Source: Oscheius tipulae
Taxonomy: Eukaryota; Nematoda; Chromadorea; Rhabditida; Rhabditidae
NCBI GenBank assembly: GCA_037178975.1
Contig: JASJZH010000002.1
Span: 434,001-498,000 of the forward strand
DNA: 64,000 nt
Direction: 5' to 3'
The stretch's first letter is position 1, and each line of letters starts with the position of its first letter. The notes beneath the pieces are model-generated. The model ran no database searches. It saw nothing but the letters and a program-made list of their open reading frames with translations, and was not told the origin of the DNA. The position numbers and the translations under genes are program-made. Positions 1 through 10,271 of this stretch are shown here, in pieces.

Positions 1-593
1 GCATCAAGGATTGTCCAACAGTCGCTCTTATCGCTTTAGAAGCTGCACCTACTGCTACAGCTGAAGAGTGACAGGTTAGTGGTTGTGTCTCTCCTGTTTC
101 TGTCTCGAAAGTTTCTGTCGGGAGGGAGGCGGTCAGTTCAGATGAAAAATAAACAGACTAGAAGGGAACTGTTGTCGAACAGGGACAGGGAGACAGACAG
201 TTTAGATAGAAAAGAAAAAGACTTGAGGGGAATTCTCGCCGCGAGTATATACCCCTAACGCAGCGCGAGCGAAGAGACAGTATGGGTAGGACAAACGCGA
301 TGCGAAAGATTTTTGGTGGGCACGAAAGCGGATTGATGCGATCATTTTGCAGGTTTGCAATGTTCTGCAAAGTTATAGAACGAGATCTCCAACTCTTAGA
401 TACAGATTTAATCTTGTTCAAACAGATGATCTTAAGGTGAGACAATTTGGCTTCAATTGCTATTTTCTATGTTGAGATTCTGTTTAGCAGCTACGAGAAA
501 AAGCAGGAGAACGAGCTTGTGATGAAGCGACAAAACCGTCGAAGAGAGATCATCCATACGGACCCAGAATCCATTAAACTCTCCTTCGAATAA
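1..593 (+). CDS. C-terminal end of an unidentified protein (5' partial)
   Basis: Three exons can be joined in one frame: 1-67, 353-436 and 491-593, with donors GTGACA and GTGAGA and acceptors TTTTGCAG and TTTAGCAG; all phases agree. The joined tail (about 83 residues) starts IKDCPTVALIALEAAP, continues through a helical stretch (FAMFCKVIERDLQLLD) and ends in a strongly basic segment (KRQNRRREII) followed by LSFE and TAA. I do not recognise the family. The start lies beyond the left edge. The gene converges on the DOMON gene, with only about 100 bp between the stops. The first donor is weak, so exon 1-67 is the least certain part. Confidence 0.5.
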
Positions 594-696
594 TGTTCCT
601 CTTACATTCAGACTAATGAAATTGTTTATTTTTATTTGTCATCTACCCTTCTATTTACACTTCTTAGGACAGACAGTCCTGCTTTCCAGTCCTCTC

Positions 697-1486
697 TTAT
701 GATATCCAATCACTCCTGCGGCCACGTTTCCTCCGGCAACGAACTGTAAACGAATGACTCTCTGTCCATGGAAAAACACTCACGTTCCATTGACTACACT
801 CTGTCAGATCCTTGTTTCTGGGACCTGCTCCTTTCAGTGGGAGAGAAAATTTGGCATAGATGGAATTGACTGGAAGCAGAGATTGAGTGAAGAGAGACAG
901 AAAGATAGAGAGACAGAGAGGCAGACAGAGACATAGAGACGGATAGACGGAGAGAAAGAGAAACAGAGAGAGAATGAGAGACGGGGTAATAGAGTGATAG
1001 AGAGACAGTCTAGACTCACATGTGTACTCTATGTAGTCTTCGTTGATGTACGATTTATCGTCAAGAAGGGGCATGTTGTATTCTTCAGTGTGACCGGTAA
1101 CAAACTGGGGCTTATTGTTCTCTACAATCAGTAGGATCACTTCCTGGTCGTTCTGAAAAGATTGGTGTTCTACTGTCACTGTTCCTTTGTTTACTCCCAA
1201 TCATTCTTCAGTTTTTTGGAACAGTTTTGGATCAAAACCAGTTCTACTTTGCAGCAAACAACTAGCAGAACGAACGGAACTCGGGCACCACACACCGACC
1301 TACCATAGTAGTTCCAAAGCCAATTCCTGTCCACTGATTGTCTGACAGGTCCTCGTTACTGAATTCGATGACCACATTCCCATCAGCCACCTTCCATTTG
1401 GCCGTGTAGGCTCCATTAGTATAGGAACAGTCGGAATCCGAGAGAACTGTGACGACCAGGACAGACACAGTCAAGAGAAACAACAT
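697..1486 (-). CDS. secreted DOMON-domain protein
   Basis: Exons 1304-1486, 1020-1152 and 697-825 on the minus strand join in phase with GT-AG borders (ATG|GTAGGT, ACAT|GTGAGT; acceptors TTTTCAG and AGCAG). The protein of about 148 residues opens with a hydrophobic signal peptide (MLFLLTVSVLVVTVLS) and then carries the DOMON core: a Cys-Ser-Tyr start, the W-T-G-I-G-F-G turn, a strand QEVILLIV, and later cysteines that could form disulfides. DOMON is a beta-sandwich that binds heme or sugars; standalone secreted DOMON proteins occur in nematodes. No membrane helix or cytochrome b561 part is visible. An AATAAA-type signal lies about 60 bp beyond the TAA stop. Substrate and role are unknown; the family call rests on motif recognition. 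Confidence 0.65.
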
Positions 1487-2071
1487 GGTCGGGCAGTTGA
1501 GAGAGAGAGAGAGAAAGACGAACGCGGAACTGTGCAGAAGGATTGAAAAAACTCCCTTGTTACAGTGGTAAGGGTCAAGGAACGCCCCAGTCGGATCGAT
1601 CTGTTCCGCTTCTTCTAGTAGCGGCCTGTCAGACCGAGAAGATTGAAAAGTTATAAGAATGGAAGAGTTGTTACAGTCTCTTTGTTATGTCTTTGGTTTT
1701 CGGGGAAGTAGACGTAAACAAGGAGACAGAAACAGTGAGAGTTCGGTGTAGATCTCTAAGAGACCAGAATTTGTACCCAGGATCTAGATTACGGACAGCC
1801 TGACCAGACTATGAACCAAGGATCTAGATTATGGACAGTCTGACTAGGCTACTCTCCCGCCATTCGTAACTGACTCACTAGGCTATCGACTTTCTGGACT
1901 AGACAAACATTTCCCATCTTCTCTAGTTCTCTGCAGCTCAAAAGATGGCGGACTCGGACTTTCTTCCGTCACCACGTGTTGGCCATTAACCAATAAAATT
2001 GCTTGGAGATAAGGAGTTAGAGACTCTCGTCTTCTCCAGCAATGTTGAAGGGTTTGTAAATTGTCTTTGAG
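1487..2071. other. divergent intergenic region
   Basis: Promoter-containing spacer between the minus-strand DOMON gene and the plus-strand lipase. It has a two-copy tandem duplication at about 1779-1855. A TCTCTGCAG acceptor 8 nt before an ATG at 1944 may mark the lipase 5' end: the short frame MADSDFLPSP could join the signal-peptide exon, but the joint is not compelling. Confidence 0.4.
1779..1855 (+). repeat. two-copy tandem duplication of about 43 bp
   Basis: Two adjacent units share AGGATCTAGATTA(C/T)GGACAG followed by (C/T)CTGAC(C/T)AG. They lie upstream of the phospholipase gene. Divergence between the copies is low, so the duplication is fairly recent. Confidence 0.75.
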
Positions 2072-4356
2072 GAGATGCTAATTGTTTAGCTCTGCTCTTG
2101 GCCACTCTTGCCGTAGTCGTCTTCACAGATCTTCCGGATTTGGGATATCCTGGGTGGAGCTGTCCAGCTGCCGTCATGAAGCCGTGAGTTTTCTGTCACT
2201 GTCACTGCCCCTCAACCACAGCCACTTGACTACCAACTCTTCTCAAAGTCCATTAAGAAATAGATCTCTTGGTGGACTACTGACCCCTATCTCTGGCTCA
2301 CACCCTCATAGCCATTCGTCAATGTCTCTCTATGTCAAGAAGCATAACAGTCAGGTCTATTACTGTCGGGGTATGACTATTTCAGTTCTCTGAGATAGTG
2401 AACAATCTAATGTAGCCGAACAATAGACAGGGAGAGACAGAACATCGTCTACTTACCATAGACAAAAAAGAGCCTTTTGATCTGACAGTTAGTCTCTGTC
2501 CGTCAAGTTTCCTCTTTCTGTCTCTGTCTCGTTTCTGTCGTTCTGCCAGTCACCGTCACTTTTCCAGAAGTGCCAAAGTCCCTACCTCTGCCCATCAGGT
2601 TCGTTTCGCCGACATCAAGGTCACCGCCGCCATGGGAGACTCTTTGACGGCTGCCAATGGAGCCGGAGCTGAGAGGGGTGATCCCCTGGCTGTGATTCTC
2701 CAATACAGAGGACTGGCCTTCCAGATTGGAGGTGACAAGTCTCTCGACGAGCATGTGACGCTCACCAGTGTGTCTCTCTATGTCTCCTTCCCACCTTCTT
2801 TTCAGATGTTCTGAAGAAATTCAATTCCAAGCTGGTCGGATATTCTACAGGAATCGGTTCCTCCAATGTCTGGGAGATCAGTCAGCTGAACCAGGCTGTT
2901 CCGGGAGCGGAGACCATTGACATGCCAACCCAGGCTCGTCGTCTGGTCAATTTGATGTCGACTCACAGCCAGATCAATGTCAAGAATGACTGGAAACTGA
3001 TCAACATCTTCATCGGGGCCAATGACATGTGCGCTTACTGTGATACCAATGGAACGGTGGGTAACAGTGACAGTGAAAGTGACATGGTTCCTTGTTCTTT
3101 CTTCACCTTTGTACCTCCTTTCCAAACTCGTAAAGGTCCCAAATTTTATGGCCAGAAAGGCGTCAACTTGGGAGATAACAGTGAACCAGAAAACAGAGCA
3201 GTCTATAGTTTGATACAGGCAGAACGACAGAGAGACAGTTTCTACTCAATTCTAGGGCGCGTATGCTCCCTCGACTTTCAAGAAGAATCTGGTCACTGCT
3301 GTCCAGATCCTCAAGGATAACCTTCCCAGGTCTGACTTTGTCTCTGCCAAAAACCTGTCCAATTTTCAGAACCATCGTCTCTCTGACAGGAATGTTCGAC
3401 ATGGGCATGTTGAGGACAATCGATCACAAGAAGTATGGCTGCGATGAGCTCCACACTTTTGAGTGTCCCTGTGAGAAGAACAAGGCCTTTACCGACCCGG
3501 ATATCAGTAATGCCTGTCATTTGGAAATGCAGGCCGAGCAGGAAATCCAGGATGAAGGAACTTTTGACACGACGGACGACTTCACCTTTGTGATTCAACC
3601 CTTCTTCAATTATATCACCACGCCACCGATGGTAAGGATTTGATGGAGAGACAGAGCGACAGAGAGTGACAGTGGCATAGAGACACAGGGAGAAAGGGAA
3701 ACAGAGAGAGAGAATAGATGGTAAGTCAATAATTGTGATCTTTGAAATGAAAACAAGCCACAGGTTCTTCCAATGTCTGGTAAAACAGTCAGCTGTACCA
3801 GGCTATTCCGGGAGCGGCGACCCAGACCATGTTCAGCGCCCTCGAGAACCTTAGTAACTTGTAAAAACACTTCACGTCCGGGGATGGCACGAAATGAGAA
3901 GAGAGACAGCGACAGAAGCAGAGGTCGTCATTAATTTTAGACACTCTTGACTACCTATTTGGGTCATTGGGTAGACTGCTGACTAATAGACAGAGTAGAG
4001 AGAGAGTAACAGTCGGACTCTTGACTACCTACTGGATTTGAGCCCTCTGTCTTAGAAAACTGTCAAAAAAGCTCTTTTCCAGTACGACGGTCGAGTCGAC
4101 ATGAATTGGTTCGCCCCGGACTGTTTCCACTTCTCGCAGCTCGGTCATGCCAATGTCGGCAAGCATCTCTGGAATACGATTCTTCAGCCAGTCGGAATGA
4201 AGCAGACATCGGTAGGAAGAGGACAAAAACATATTGAACCTCTGAAAAATTTAGGTTAATTTGTCCGACACAACGATACCTTTGAACTGTCCTGACGCCT
4301 CCTGTCCCTACTTCCGCACGACGAAAAACAGTCAGAGCTGTGTGTTGACCAGTTAA
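2072..4356 (+). CDS. PLB1: phospholipase B1-like GDSL lipase
   Basis: Hydrolyses acyl esters of phospholipids and lysophospholipids at the cell surface or in the gut lumen (known for the family). Exons about 2072-2183, 2568-2767, 2806-3056, 3256-3329, 3370-3631, 4083-4211 and 4255-4356 join in frame. Seen: a hydrophobic secretion-type segment (LALLLATLAVVVF), the catalytic Ser block MGDSLTAANGAG, the TLTNVLKKFN segment, the block III IGANDMC motif, and the Asp/His block DCFHFSQLGHANVGK. The tail NCPDASCPYFRT also fits PLB1. This is one catalytic unit of about 370 residues; mammalian PLB1 has four tandem repeats. There is no C-terminal membrane anchor. The first exon's 5' limit and the true ATG are uncertain, because the signal-peptide frame has no ATG before an in-frame stop and an upstream exon is needed. 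Confidence 0.85.
3761..3825 (+). pseudogene. duplicated fragment of a lipase exon inside a lipase intron
   Basis: This stretch in the intron between exons 3370-3631 and 4083-4211 is nearly identical to 2853-2913 of the third coding exon (shared CCAATGTCTGG, CAGTCAGCTG, CAGGCT.TTCCGGGAGCGG). A changed base turns the reading frame into a stop soon after SNVW, so it is not an alternative exon. It looks like a partial exon copy left by a local duplication. Confidence 0.75.
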
Positions 4357-5456
4357 ACGTGTGGTTTTGAGCAAATAAATGCTGTAAAAATGGCTTGAGA
4401 ACCATCGGCAACGAGATCTAGGTTGCTTTATGGATACTCTAGCCAATTTGTACGGAATTGCGTACAAACATTTTCGGGTTCACGACAGTTGTTTTTCATT
4501 CTTCGCACGGCGTGTTATGCGCATCGCCACTTTTTCAAACCGGGCGCAAATGCCGCTCGTTTTCTTAAGTACTGTATCCTACAGAAATCGTGGTTTAAAC
4601 CGATTTTGGCACAGAATACCGTATACCCTACATTAATTTAAAAAGAGGCTAGAGAACTAATTTTGAATTCCCGCCCTCGAAATAGGAGTATGGCGCGAAA
4701 AAAATTGGTGACCTTTTGCATGGGCGTAACACGCCGTGTTCGTCGTCTCCAAGCCTTTCTTTTCTTATTTTTAGCCATTTTTCTTTGTTATTTCCCCTCA
4801 ATTGCCATTAGAAAACGTTTGTTGCTCATTCCAAACTCAAAAGCAAGAAAAATAATCTCGTCAGAAAACGTACTTCCGCTGTATTCCTTGCCCCTGTTGC
4901 CTGTATTCACGACCCTGTCTTTTATTAAAGAAAACCATCGCAAATTAGTACAACTTGAGCGAAACATGAGCAGGAATCTTGTGGAGATGCTTGTGATCTT
5001 CGAATAGAGCCACGAGGGCTTGGCAATACTGACCATGAAGTGCATCGATTTCTTCGCTGGACGGAGTCAGATTTTGCTGTACGCTGAAAGCAAATCAAAG
5101 TGCTTGGAGTCTTTTGTCACGTTCTTTATGTCAATCCATCTCGTTTTCGATCGTCTCAGACTCTAAAATCCACTTTCAACTATTCTAGATAATTTTTAGG
5201 CTTGGAACATGGTCAAAATTTGAGGAAGACATGGTTTTAGCAATTAAGATGTCTATCTTGGCCTCTTTTCAACGTATTTGTGACCGTTCCCGTGCGCATT
5301 TGTAGTCACAAATCTATTGACTATGTATGTTTCCCAATCTCTCCTCCGTTAACTTTTTGTTTTTGTACTTATAAGTTTTAAATACGATAAACATCTGCAA
5401 AACCTTCCTTGCAATCTATTTTCCCCCAGCCGATATGCCCAATTTTCAGTTAAAAA
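4357..5456. other. intergenic region with a dispersed repeat
   Basis: No convincing exon on either strand. It contains repeat copy 4578-4741 (also at 10071-10232). The short open frames here are not supported by domain or codon signals. The 3' end has the TTTTCAG acceptor of the BTB gene at 5449. Confidence 0.6.
4578..4741 (+). repeat. dispersed repeat A, copy 1
   Basis: About 160 bp beginning CTACAGAAATCGTGGTTTAA and ending GGGCGTAACACGCCGTG. A second copy at 10071-10232 in the same orientation differs by roughly ten substitutions and small indels. It includes TTTGAATTCCCGCCCTCGAA. No coding capacity; probably a fragment of a non-autonomous element. Confidence 0.9.
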
Positions 5457-7267
5457 ATGAATCCTTTCTACGAGGAGGAGAGTAGCACGAGCGTCGGAAG
5501 CAAAATCAAGCTGGATCCCATCAAATTCGGGGATCCAGAGCTCTCCGATATAACTCTCACGGTCCAGGAAGTCGATCTGGAGCAAGAGTTCAAAGTCAAC
5601 AAAATGGTCTTGGCCAACAGCTCCGATATTTTCAAGGAAATGTTCTATGGAGAGTCGAAGAAGGTTCATCTGAACTCCTTTTTTGAGTAGACGAGGTTTT
5701 AGACAAGCCCGGACCGTTTAGAAATCAAGGAGACGACAATCGGCGCTTTCAAGAGTCTTCTAGAGGTTATTTATACCGGAAAGCCGAAGGATATTGAGAT
5801 GTTTACCTGCGGGACCTCGTATTCCAAGGTCAGCAAGCATTTCTGCCTCAAATCGACCAAGAAATTGCAGCACGACGGCCGTCTGATGCGCCACGAGGTG
5901 CCAGATAAAAAGCAACAGAAGGACGTCGTTACAAGTTCGTTTTCCCATATTTTCCCGCCAAAAATGGGTCATTAGATCTCTGGAAATCGACACAGGATGT
6001 CCTGCTGCTGGCCGAGCGCTTCAACGTCGCCCATCCGGTCATGAGTATCTTCCACGACGAGGTCTGCAAGAACATCTGTGGCAAGGACAAGTGTTTCTAC
6101 TGTCTTAATCTCTTCCTCTTTGCCCAAGCTTACAAGATGCCGCTTCTGGAGAGATTCGTGAGTCCTTTTTGCCTTCCGTTTCGTCAGAAAATGATCCGTT
6201 GTGAGGGCTGTGGTTTCCGTGTGGCCTAACCAATTTTTAACAGGGGAATACCTGAAGTTCGCGCCAATTTAAATTTTCATATATGAGCCTTTTAAAAATT
6301 AATCAGTCCAGTTTTCGCGTTTTTAACTACTGCCTTTTTTGCTTTTATGGCTGGGTCCCGCTACGAACTTCCCTGAAAGTCAACCTTTTGCACTTTTCGG
6401 TGCTTTACATGCATTTACATGAGCTCTAAGTGTTTAATCGACTCACGGCCAAGAACTACCTTAAAAACGTCGACTTCGACGTCAAAAATGACGAGAAAAA
6501 TGTAGAAAGTTAGAAAAACTATAGAAAAACAGCGTTTCCTCAATTTTCTTAATTATTCTCGTCATTTTTGACGTCGAAGTAGATGTTTCTGGGGTATTTT
6601 TCGGCACTGAGTCCATTAAACATGCTTAGAAGTCATGAAAATGTGTGTTAAGCATCGAAAAATGCGGAGGATAAATTTTCAGGGAAGTTCGTGAAACCTA
6701 ACTACAAAAGTCCTGCCCGGGGAGACCCATATACCCACAATGTCGTCGTCCCTTTAAATTCGATTTATTGTCCCTCTTCGTTGGAATACACTATAGACGT
6801 CGTTGTAATAACCTCTATCACTTAGCAAACCTGTTTACTATGCTCTTTTTTGCCCCTAACCGTCTGTCTAAAACTTAAATTTGCCTCTGCCCTTCTTGAA
6901 GATCTAAGTCATGCTAAAAAAAAATGGTCTCTATGGTTCTATTTTAATGGGAGAGGATGTCAATTTCGCTTAATTTCAACTTTTTGTGTCCACGCAAAAA
7001 TATTTACGTAATATCGAGCTACAGTAGCAAAAGAATCTAACGCACCTCACTTTCGCCGCCCTAGAGCACCTCTCAAGTTTGCTGGCATGTTCCGCTCTGT
7101 TCGGATAGTGAAATAAGACCTGAATCATCACGATGTTTCAGGGCATATTCAAGAAAAGCCAATTCGAGCTGTGGACCGTCTACGCGGAAGCCAACGGTCT
7201 CAACCTGAGCATCCTGTTTCGTCTGCATCCGACCGATATGCGCAGCTTCTGGAGCCACTTCAAATAA
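5457..7267 (+). CDS. BTB/POZ-domain protein
   Basis: Likely a substrate adaptor of Cullin-3 ubiquitin ligases or another BTB dimerising factor (family knowledge). Exons 5457-5663, 5703-5934, 5976-6157 and 7142-7267 keep phase. BTB features: the LSDITLTV strand, the basic-hydrophobic FKVNKMVLANSSDIFKEMF helix pair, and LEIKETTIGAFKSLLEVIYTG, the classic end of the fold. A BACK-like helical part follows (TQDVLLLAERFNV, CKNICGKDKC). About 248 residues, with no Kelch or MATH domain seen. ATG lies 7 nt after a TTTTCAG acceptor, so the transcript is probably trans-spliced. The last intron is long and holds an inverted-repeat element. The stretch between TGKP and the helix (about residues 98-148) is unusual for BTB proteins and may contain a missed intron. 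Confidence 0.75.
6351..6702. mobile_element. MITE-like inverted-repeat element B, copy 1
   Basis: About 350 bp in the last BTB intron that folds back on itself. The left end CTGGGTCCCGCTACGAACTT pairs with a right end containing AAGTTCGTGAAACC, and an inner arm GACGTCAAAAATGACGAGAA pairs with TTCTCGTCATTTTTGACGTC. It has the same terminal motif (GGGTCCCGC.ACGAA) as 41835-42163. No ORF; non-autonomous. Confidence 0.8.
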
Positions 7268-7768
7268 TACTAATCCCACCTTGTTATCATGTTGATGCGT
7301 TGTTTTTTCGTGCCCGAACGGGGCAATAAACTGTCCTATTAGAGTCGAAAATGATCGCAATTAACTGGTTTTTGCCATGTTCGCCATATTTTTTTGTTTA
7401 TATGTTCATTTCTCTTTTGCTTTTCTGTCAAAAAAGGTGCTAAAACTGCTCAGTTCCCGCTCTATTCTGCTCCGATTTCACCCCGTTTTTGTACAAACTC
7501 CGGAAGTACGCAATTTCGCGTCACATATTTTTATGTACTGCTTAAACTTTTGAGATTTACTTTCACGTACTTTGCGTACATGAGCTTTGACTGAAGGCCG
7601 CATTTTCGATCCTTCCAATGCTCTGCAAAATCGTTGTCCGTGACCTGTTCTACAACTTTGCAGAAAATGCCAAGCACAAAATTGCCGTCTTCAACCCGAA
7701 AAACACATACGCAGTTGCGTATTCACTTACCTGACCCTGGGTTTCTATTAGAACTATTACAGTGTTTG
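7268..7768. other. spacer between convergent BTB and DGAT2 genes
   Basis: No exon recognised. A CTGCAAA/ACTTTGCAG inverted sequence at about 7619-7675 (ATGCTCTGCAAAATCG, then TCTACAACTTTGCAG) resembles the hairpin part of the repeat at 31740 and 58060. I searched the minus strand here for a conserved DGAT2 C-terminal exon and found none that fits. Confidence 0.5.
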
Positions 7769-9753
7769 TCACATTTTCCGAACAGAAAATAACCCAAAAT
7801 ACCTGATAGGCTTGCCCATAACGGAGGTAATAGGCTTCCTAAAGGGCAGCAAGCCGCGCATTCTGTTCACCAGCCCGGATCCATGGAAAAGCGGCGGACA
7901 GAAGCCGACGGCATGCTTCACACGACACTGAATAGCCCGCAAGGCCGAGCCGTGCGGGTTGGGAACCTGCTCGTAGACGTCATTCTCTCCAAAATTGTAC
8001 ATGGGCACGAGGTCTGCCCTAAAAAAGACTTCTATAGCTCAAAATGTAAGGAAACTTGCCCATAAATGATGGCGTACCGACAAAACCCTCGCCGATTCAG
8101 GATTTTTGCGCTGTGGCAGCCTGTCCTCGAGTCCAGCATCTCTGTCACGCCGCCAATCACAATTCCGATGGCTCTACCTGAATTTTTGGTCATTTTCACT
8201 AGAAAAATGGGGGAGAAACTCGCCTTTACCAGGATTTTCGAGAAGATGTGTGAGCGATTCTTTAGAGGATTCCACACCACCTAAAATGGTATGATTCTCT
8301 AAGAAAGTTGCGATTTTTCGGTCCTACCCAGAGCCAGCCCAACGTCTCTCCTAAAAGGAAAGTAAAACTGTCCATTTAGTGTCAAAATGGTCGTCTCGAG
8401 ACCGGGAAAGAGCTCCCGAAAGCCGGTCCCGTTTGTGACCATGTGTGCGAAGGCCCCAATTGACAGAACTCCGTGGGGATGGGACCTGAACTTGGTCAAT
8501 TTGTCTCTGTCAGCCTGTCATTTACCACAGCGTGACACTTTTTCTACTGTTTATGTCAGTTTGGAGTTGTACCTGTTCGTCTCTGTCAATCTGTCACTTT
8601 CCTCACTATGTTTATGTCAATCTGCTACGCTCTTATCGTCCATCGACTGACCCTCTGGAGCCTCTGGAACTTGACATAGCTCTATTCTGTTCCCAGAGGT
8701 CGCAAGCCTGGCCAGCCAGATTAGGGTGCCCTCTGCGTGCAAACCTGGCCGACGCGACGTTTCGTCCAGATTTGCGATGCCTGCTGGCAGTCTAGATGTA
8801 TTCTGTCCATCTACATCTAACTATTTCGGTGTGATACATGCAACACTAGTTACAGCGCCGAAGATGGCAAGTCAAAAGTCCCTAAAAATTTAGTTGACAC
8901 CGATCGTGACTAAAAGATAGGCTGGTGCACGATTTTTAGTAGCTCAACTGTGAGGCTAGAAAAGAGGGCATAGCCTGTCTCTAAAGTTTAGCTACTTAAG
9001 CAGACGTAGACAATCTGTATCCAATACTTACGCAATAACTAAATAAACATAATTGCTGTTTTCTCGGAAATATCTACAACTAACTAGTCACAACAATTAG
9101 TGTTGCATGTATCACACGCACCTCCTTTCCACTGAGTCCCAGTCATTTTCGTCGTATCTTCCTCTCCCTAAAAATCCTCGGCAGTAAACCTCTCAAACCC
9201 TTGTCAGAAATGACTCGTCACGTCACTGTCACGTAACTTTTTGGTCCGATGTCATTGACAGTCATTTATAACGCTTTTTCACCTGAAACGAACCGAAAAG
9301 TACCCTGTTTTCAAAACAAAAGCTCACCCAATGATGTAGTTTCTGTCCGGAGGTAGATCTGCCGTCTTCACAAGCTTGATTGGGAAGTAATTGGCGAAAT
9401 AGCGCCAGAGGGAGTGGTTCTTGTACCATTTCTGTCAGTTGTTTAGTGCAAAAAAAAAGCGTCGAGAGCACCTACCCAGCCACCGAAACTGCCTTCTCGA
9501 GGAGCTCGCCAGTTGTAAAAGGTCCACAAGCCGTACAGAGGTACTAGTGGCCAATATCTTGTGAAAAGTAGGTAGAATGGGATCTGAATCGATGGGTTTT
9601 CGGCTCCACATAGTCAAAAATTACCCACACGGACAAAATGGGCAGCATGATCCACAAAAAGAGAAAGTGGACGACGGCTAGCAGCTGCAGACGACGATCC
9701 CAGTCGATTTTGGGGAAGGTTTGAGCCAAAAGGGACCATGTTCTCGAATACAT
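7769..9753 (-). CDS. DGAT2: diacylglycerol O-acyltransferase 2 family enzyme
   Basis: Transfers a fatty acyl group from acyl-CoA to diacylglycerol to make triacylglycerol, at the ER and lipid droplets (family). Exons 9625-9753, 9476-9583, 9328-9431, 8328-8485, 8230-8280, 8060-8177 and 7769-8018. Seen: N-terminal hydrophobic hairpin ([20 protein letters not shown]), [18 protein letters not shown], the active-site motif [14 protein letters not shown], the GGVTEMLDS segment, and NFGEND with LLPFRKPI. One intron (8019-8059) uses a GC donor, TATGG|GCAAGT. The frame after GKPI ends after about nine further residues, or splices at 7803 into an exon I could not find, so the usual C-terminal helix is unaccounted for. 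The first ATG may not be the true start. Intron 3 carries a 289-bp MITE. Confidence 0.88.
8688..8785 (+). repeat. dispersed repeat C, copy 1
   Basis: Similar to 12878-12985: both contain CAA(G/A)CCTGGCC(A/T)GCCAG, a later GCAA(A/G)CCTG, GACGCGA with TTTCG, and a TTTG..ATGCCTG end. It lies in DGAT2 intron 3 just before the MITE. Confidence 0.65.
8829..9117. mobile_element. MITE with perfect 20-bp terminal inverted repeats
   Basis: Begins GTGTGATACATGCAACACTA and ends with its exact reverse complement; 289 bp, no coding potential, in DGAT2 intron 3. No clear target-site duplication is visible. TIR length and size fit a non-autonomous DNA transposon. Confidence 0.9.
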
Positions 9754-10070
9754 GATCCAGAAAACGTGATCAGAATTGGGAGAAAGCAGAGGCGAAAGTG
9801 AGAATCGGGGTCAATTAGGCTGTGTGTACAATCTGCGATTATCTCCGGGAGATGTTGGCGGTCAAGGACGACTGGAAGTGGTTAAAAACCAGGTTTGAAG
9901 TTATTTTGAAATGACGAACAGATGTTTCCGGGGGCTCACATTGCTGGAAATGGAAAGTTAGACCGGAAATAAAAGATCCAAACATGATCGGACCGGAAAT
10001 CTTCGATCTCCTTGTGATTTGCTGCTCCATCTCACAGTATTGGGCAGCAGCTTTAACTTCCCGAAAAAAT

Positions 10071-10232
10071 CCTACAGAAATCGTGGTTTAAACCGATTTG
10101 GCACCGAATACCGTATACCCTACATTAATCTAAAAAGCGGCAAGAGAACTAATTTTGAATTCCCGCCCTCGAAATAGGAATATGGCGCGAGAAAAATTGG
10201 CGACGCCTTTTGCATGGGCGTAACACGCCGTG
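10071..10232 (+). repeat. dispersed repeat A, copy 2
   Basis: Second copy of the 4578-4741 sequence, same orientation, roughly 93% alike by eye. Its right end runs into GGCGAGAAAC and then the ATTACGCCGGCGTAAT palindrome, which may mark the element's true end. Confidence 0.9.
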
Positions 10233-10255
10233 TAAAAACCGGCGAGAAACATAAA

Positions 10256-10271
10256 ATTACGCCGGCGTAAT
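10256..10271. repeat. perfect 16-bp palindrome
   Basis: ATTACGCCGGCGTAAT reads the same on both strands. It sits 24 bp after repeat A copy 2. It could be an element end or a protein site; nothing decides between these. Confidence 0.6.

Noticed and set aside
368-392. Apparent copy of the TGTTCTGCAAAGTT hairpin repeat
   Set aside because: It lies within a coding exon (MFCKVIE) of the left-edge gene and lacks the pairing arm; a chance match.
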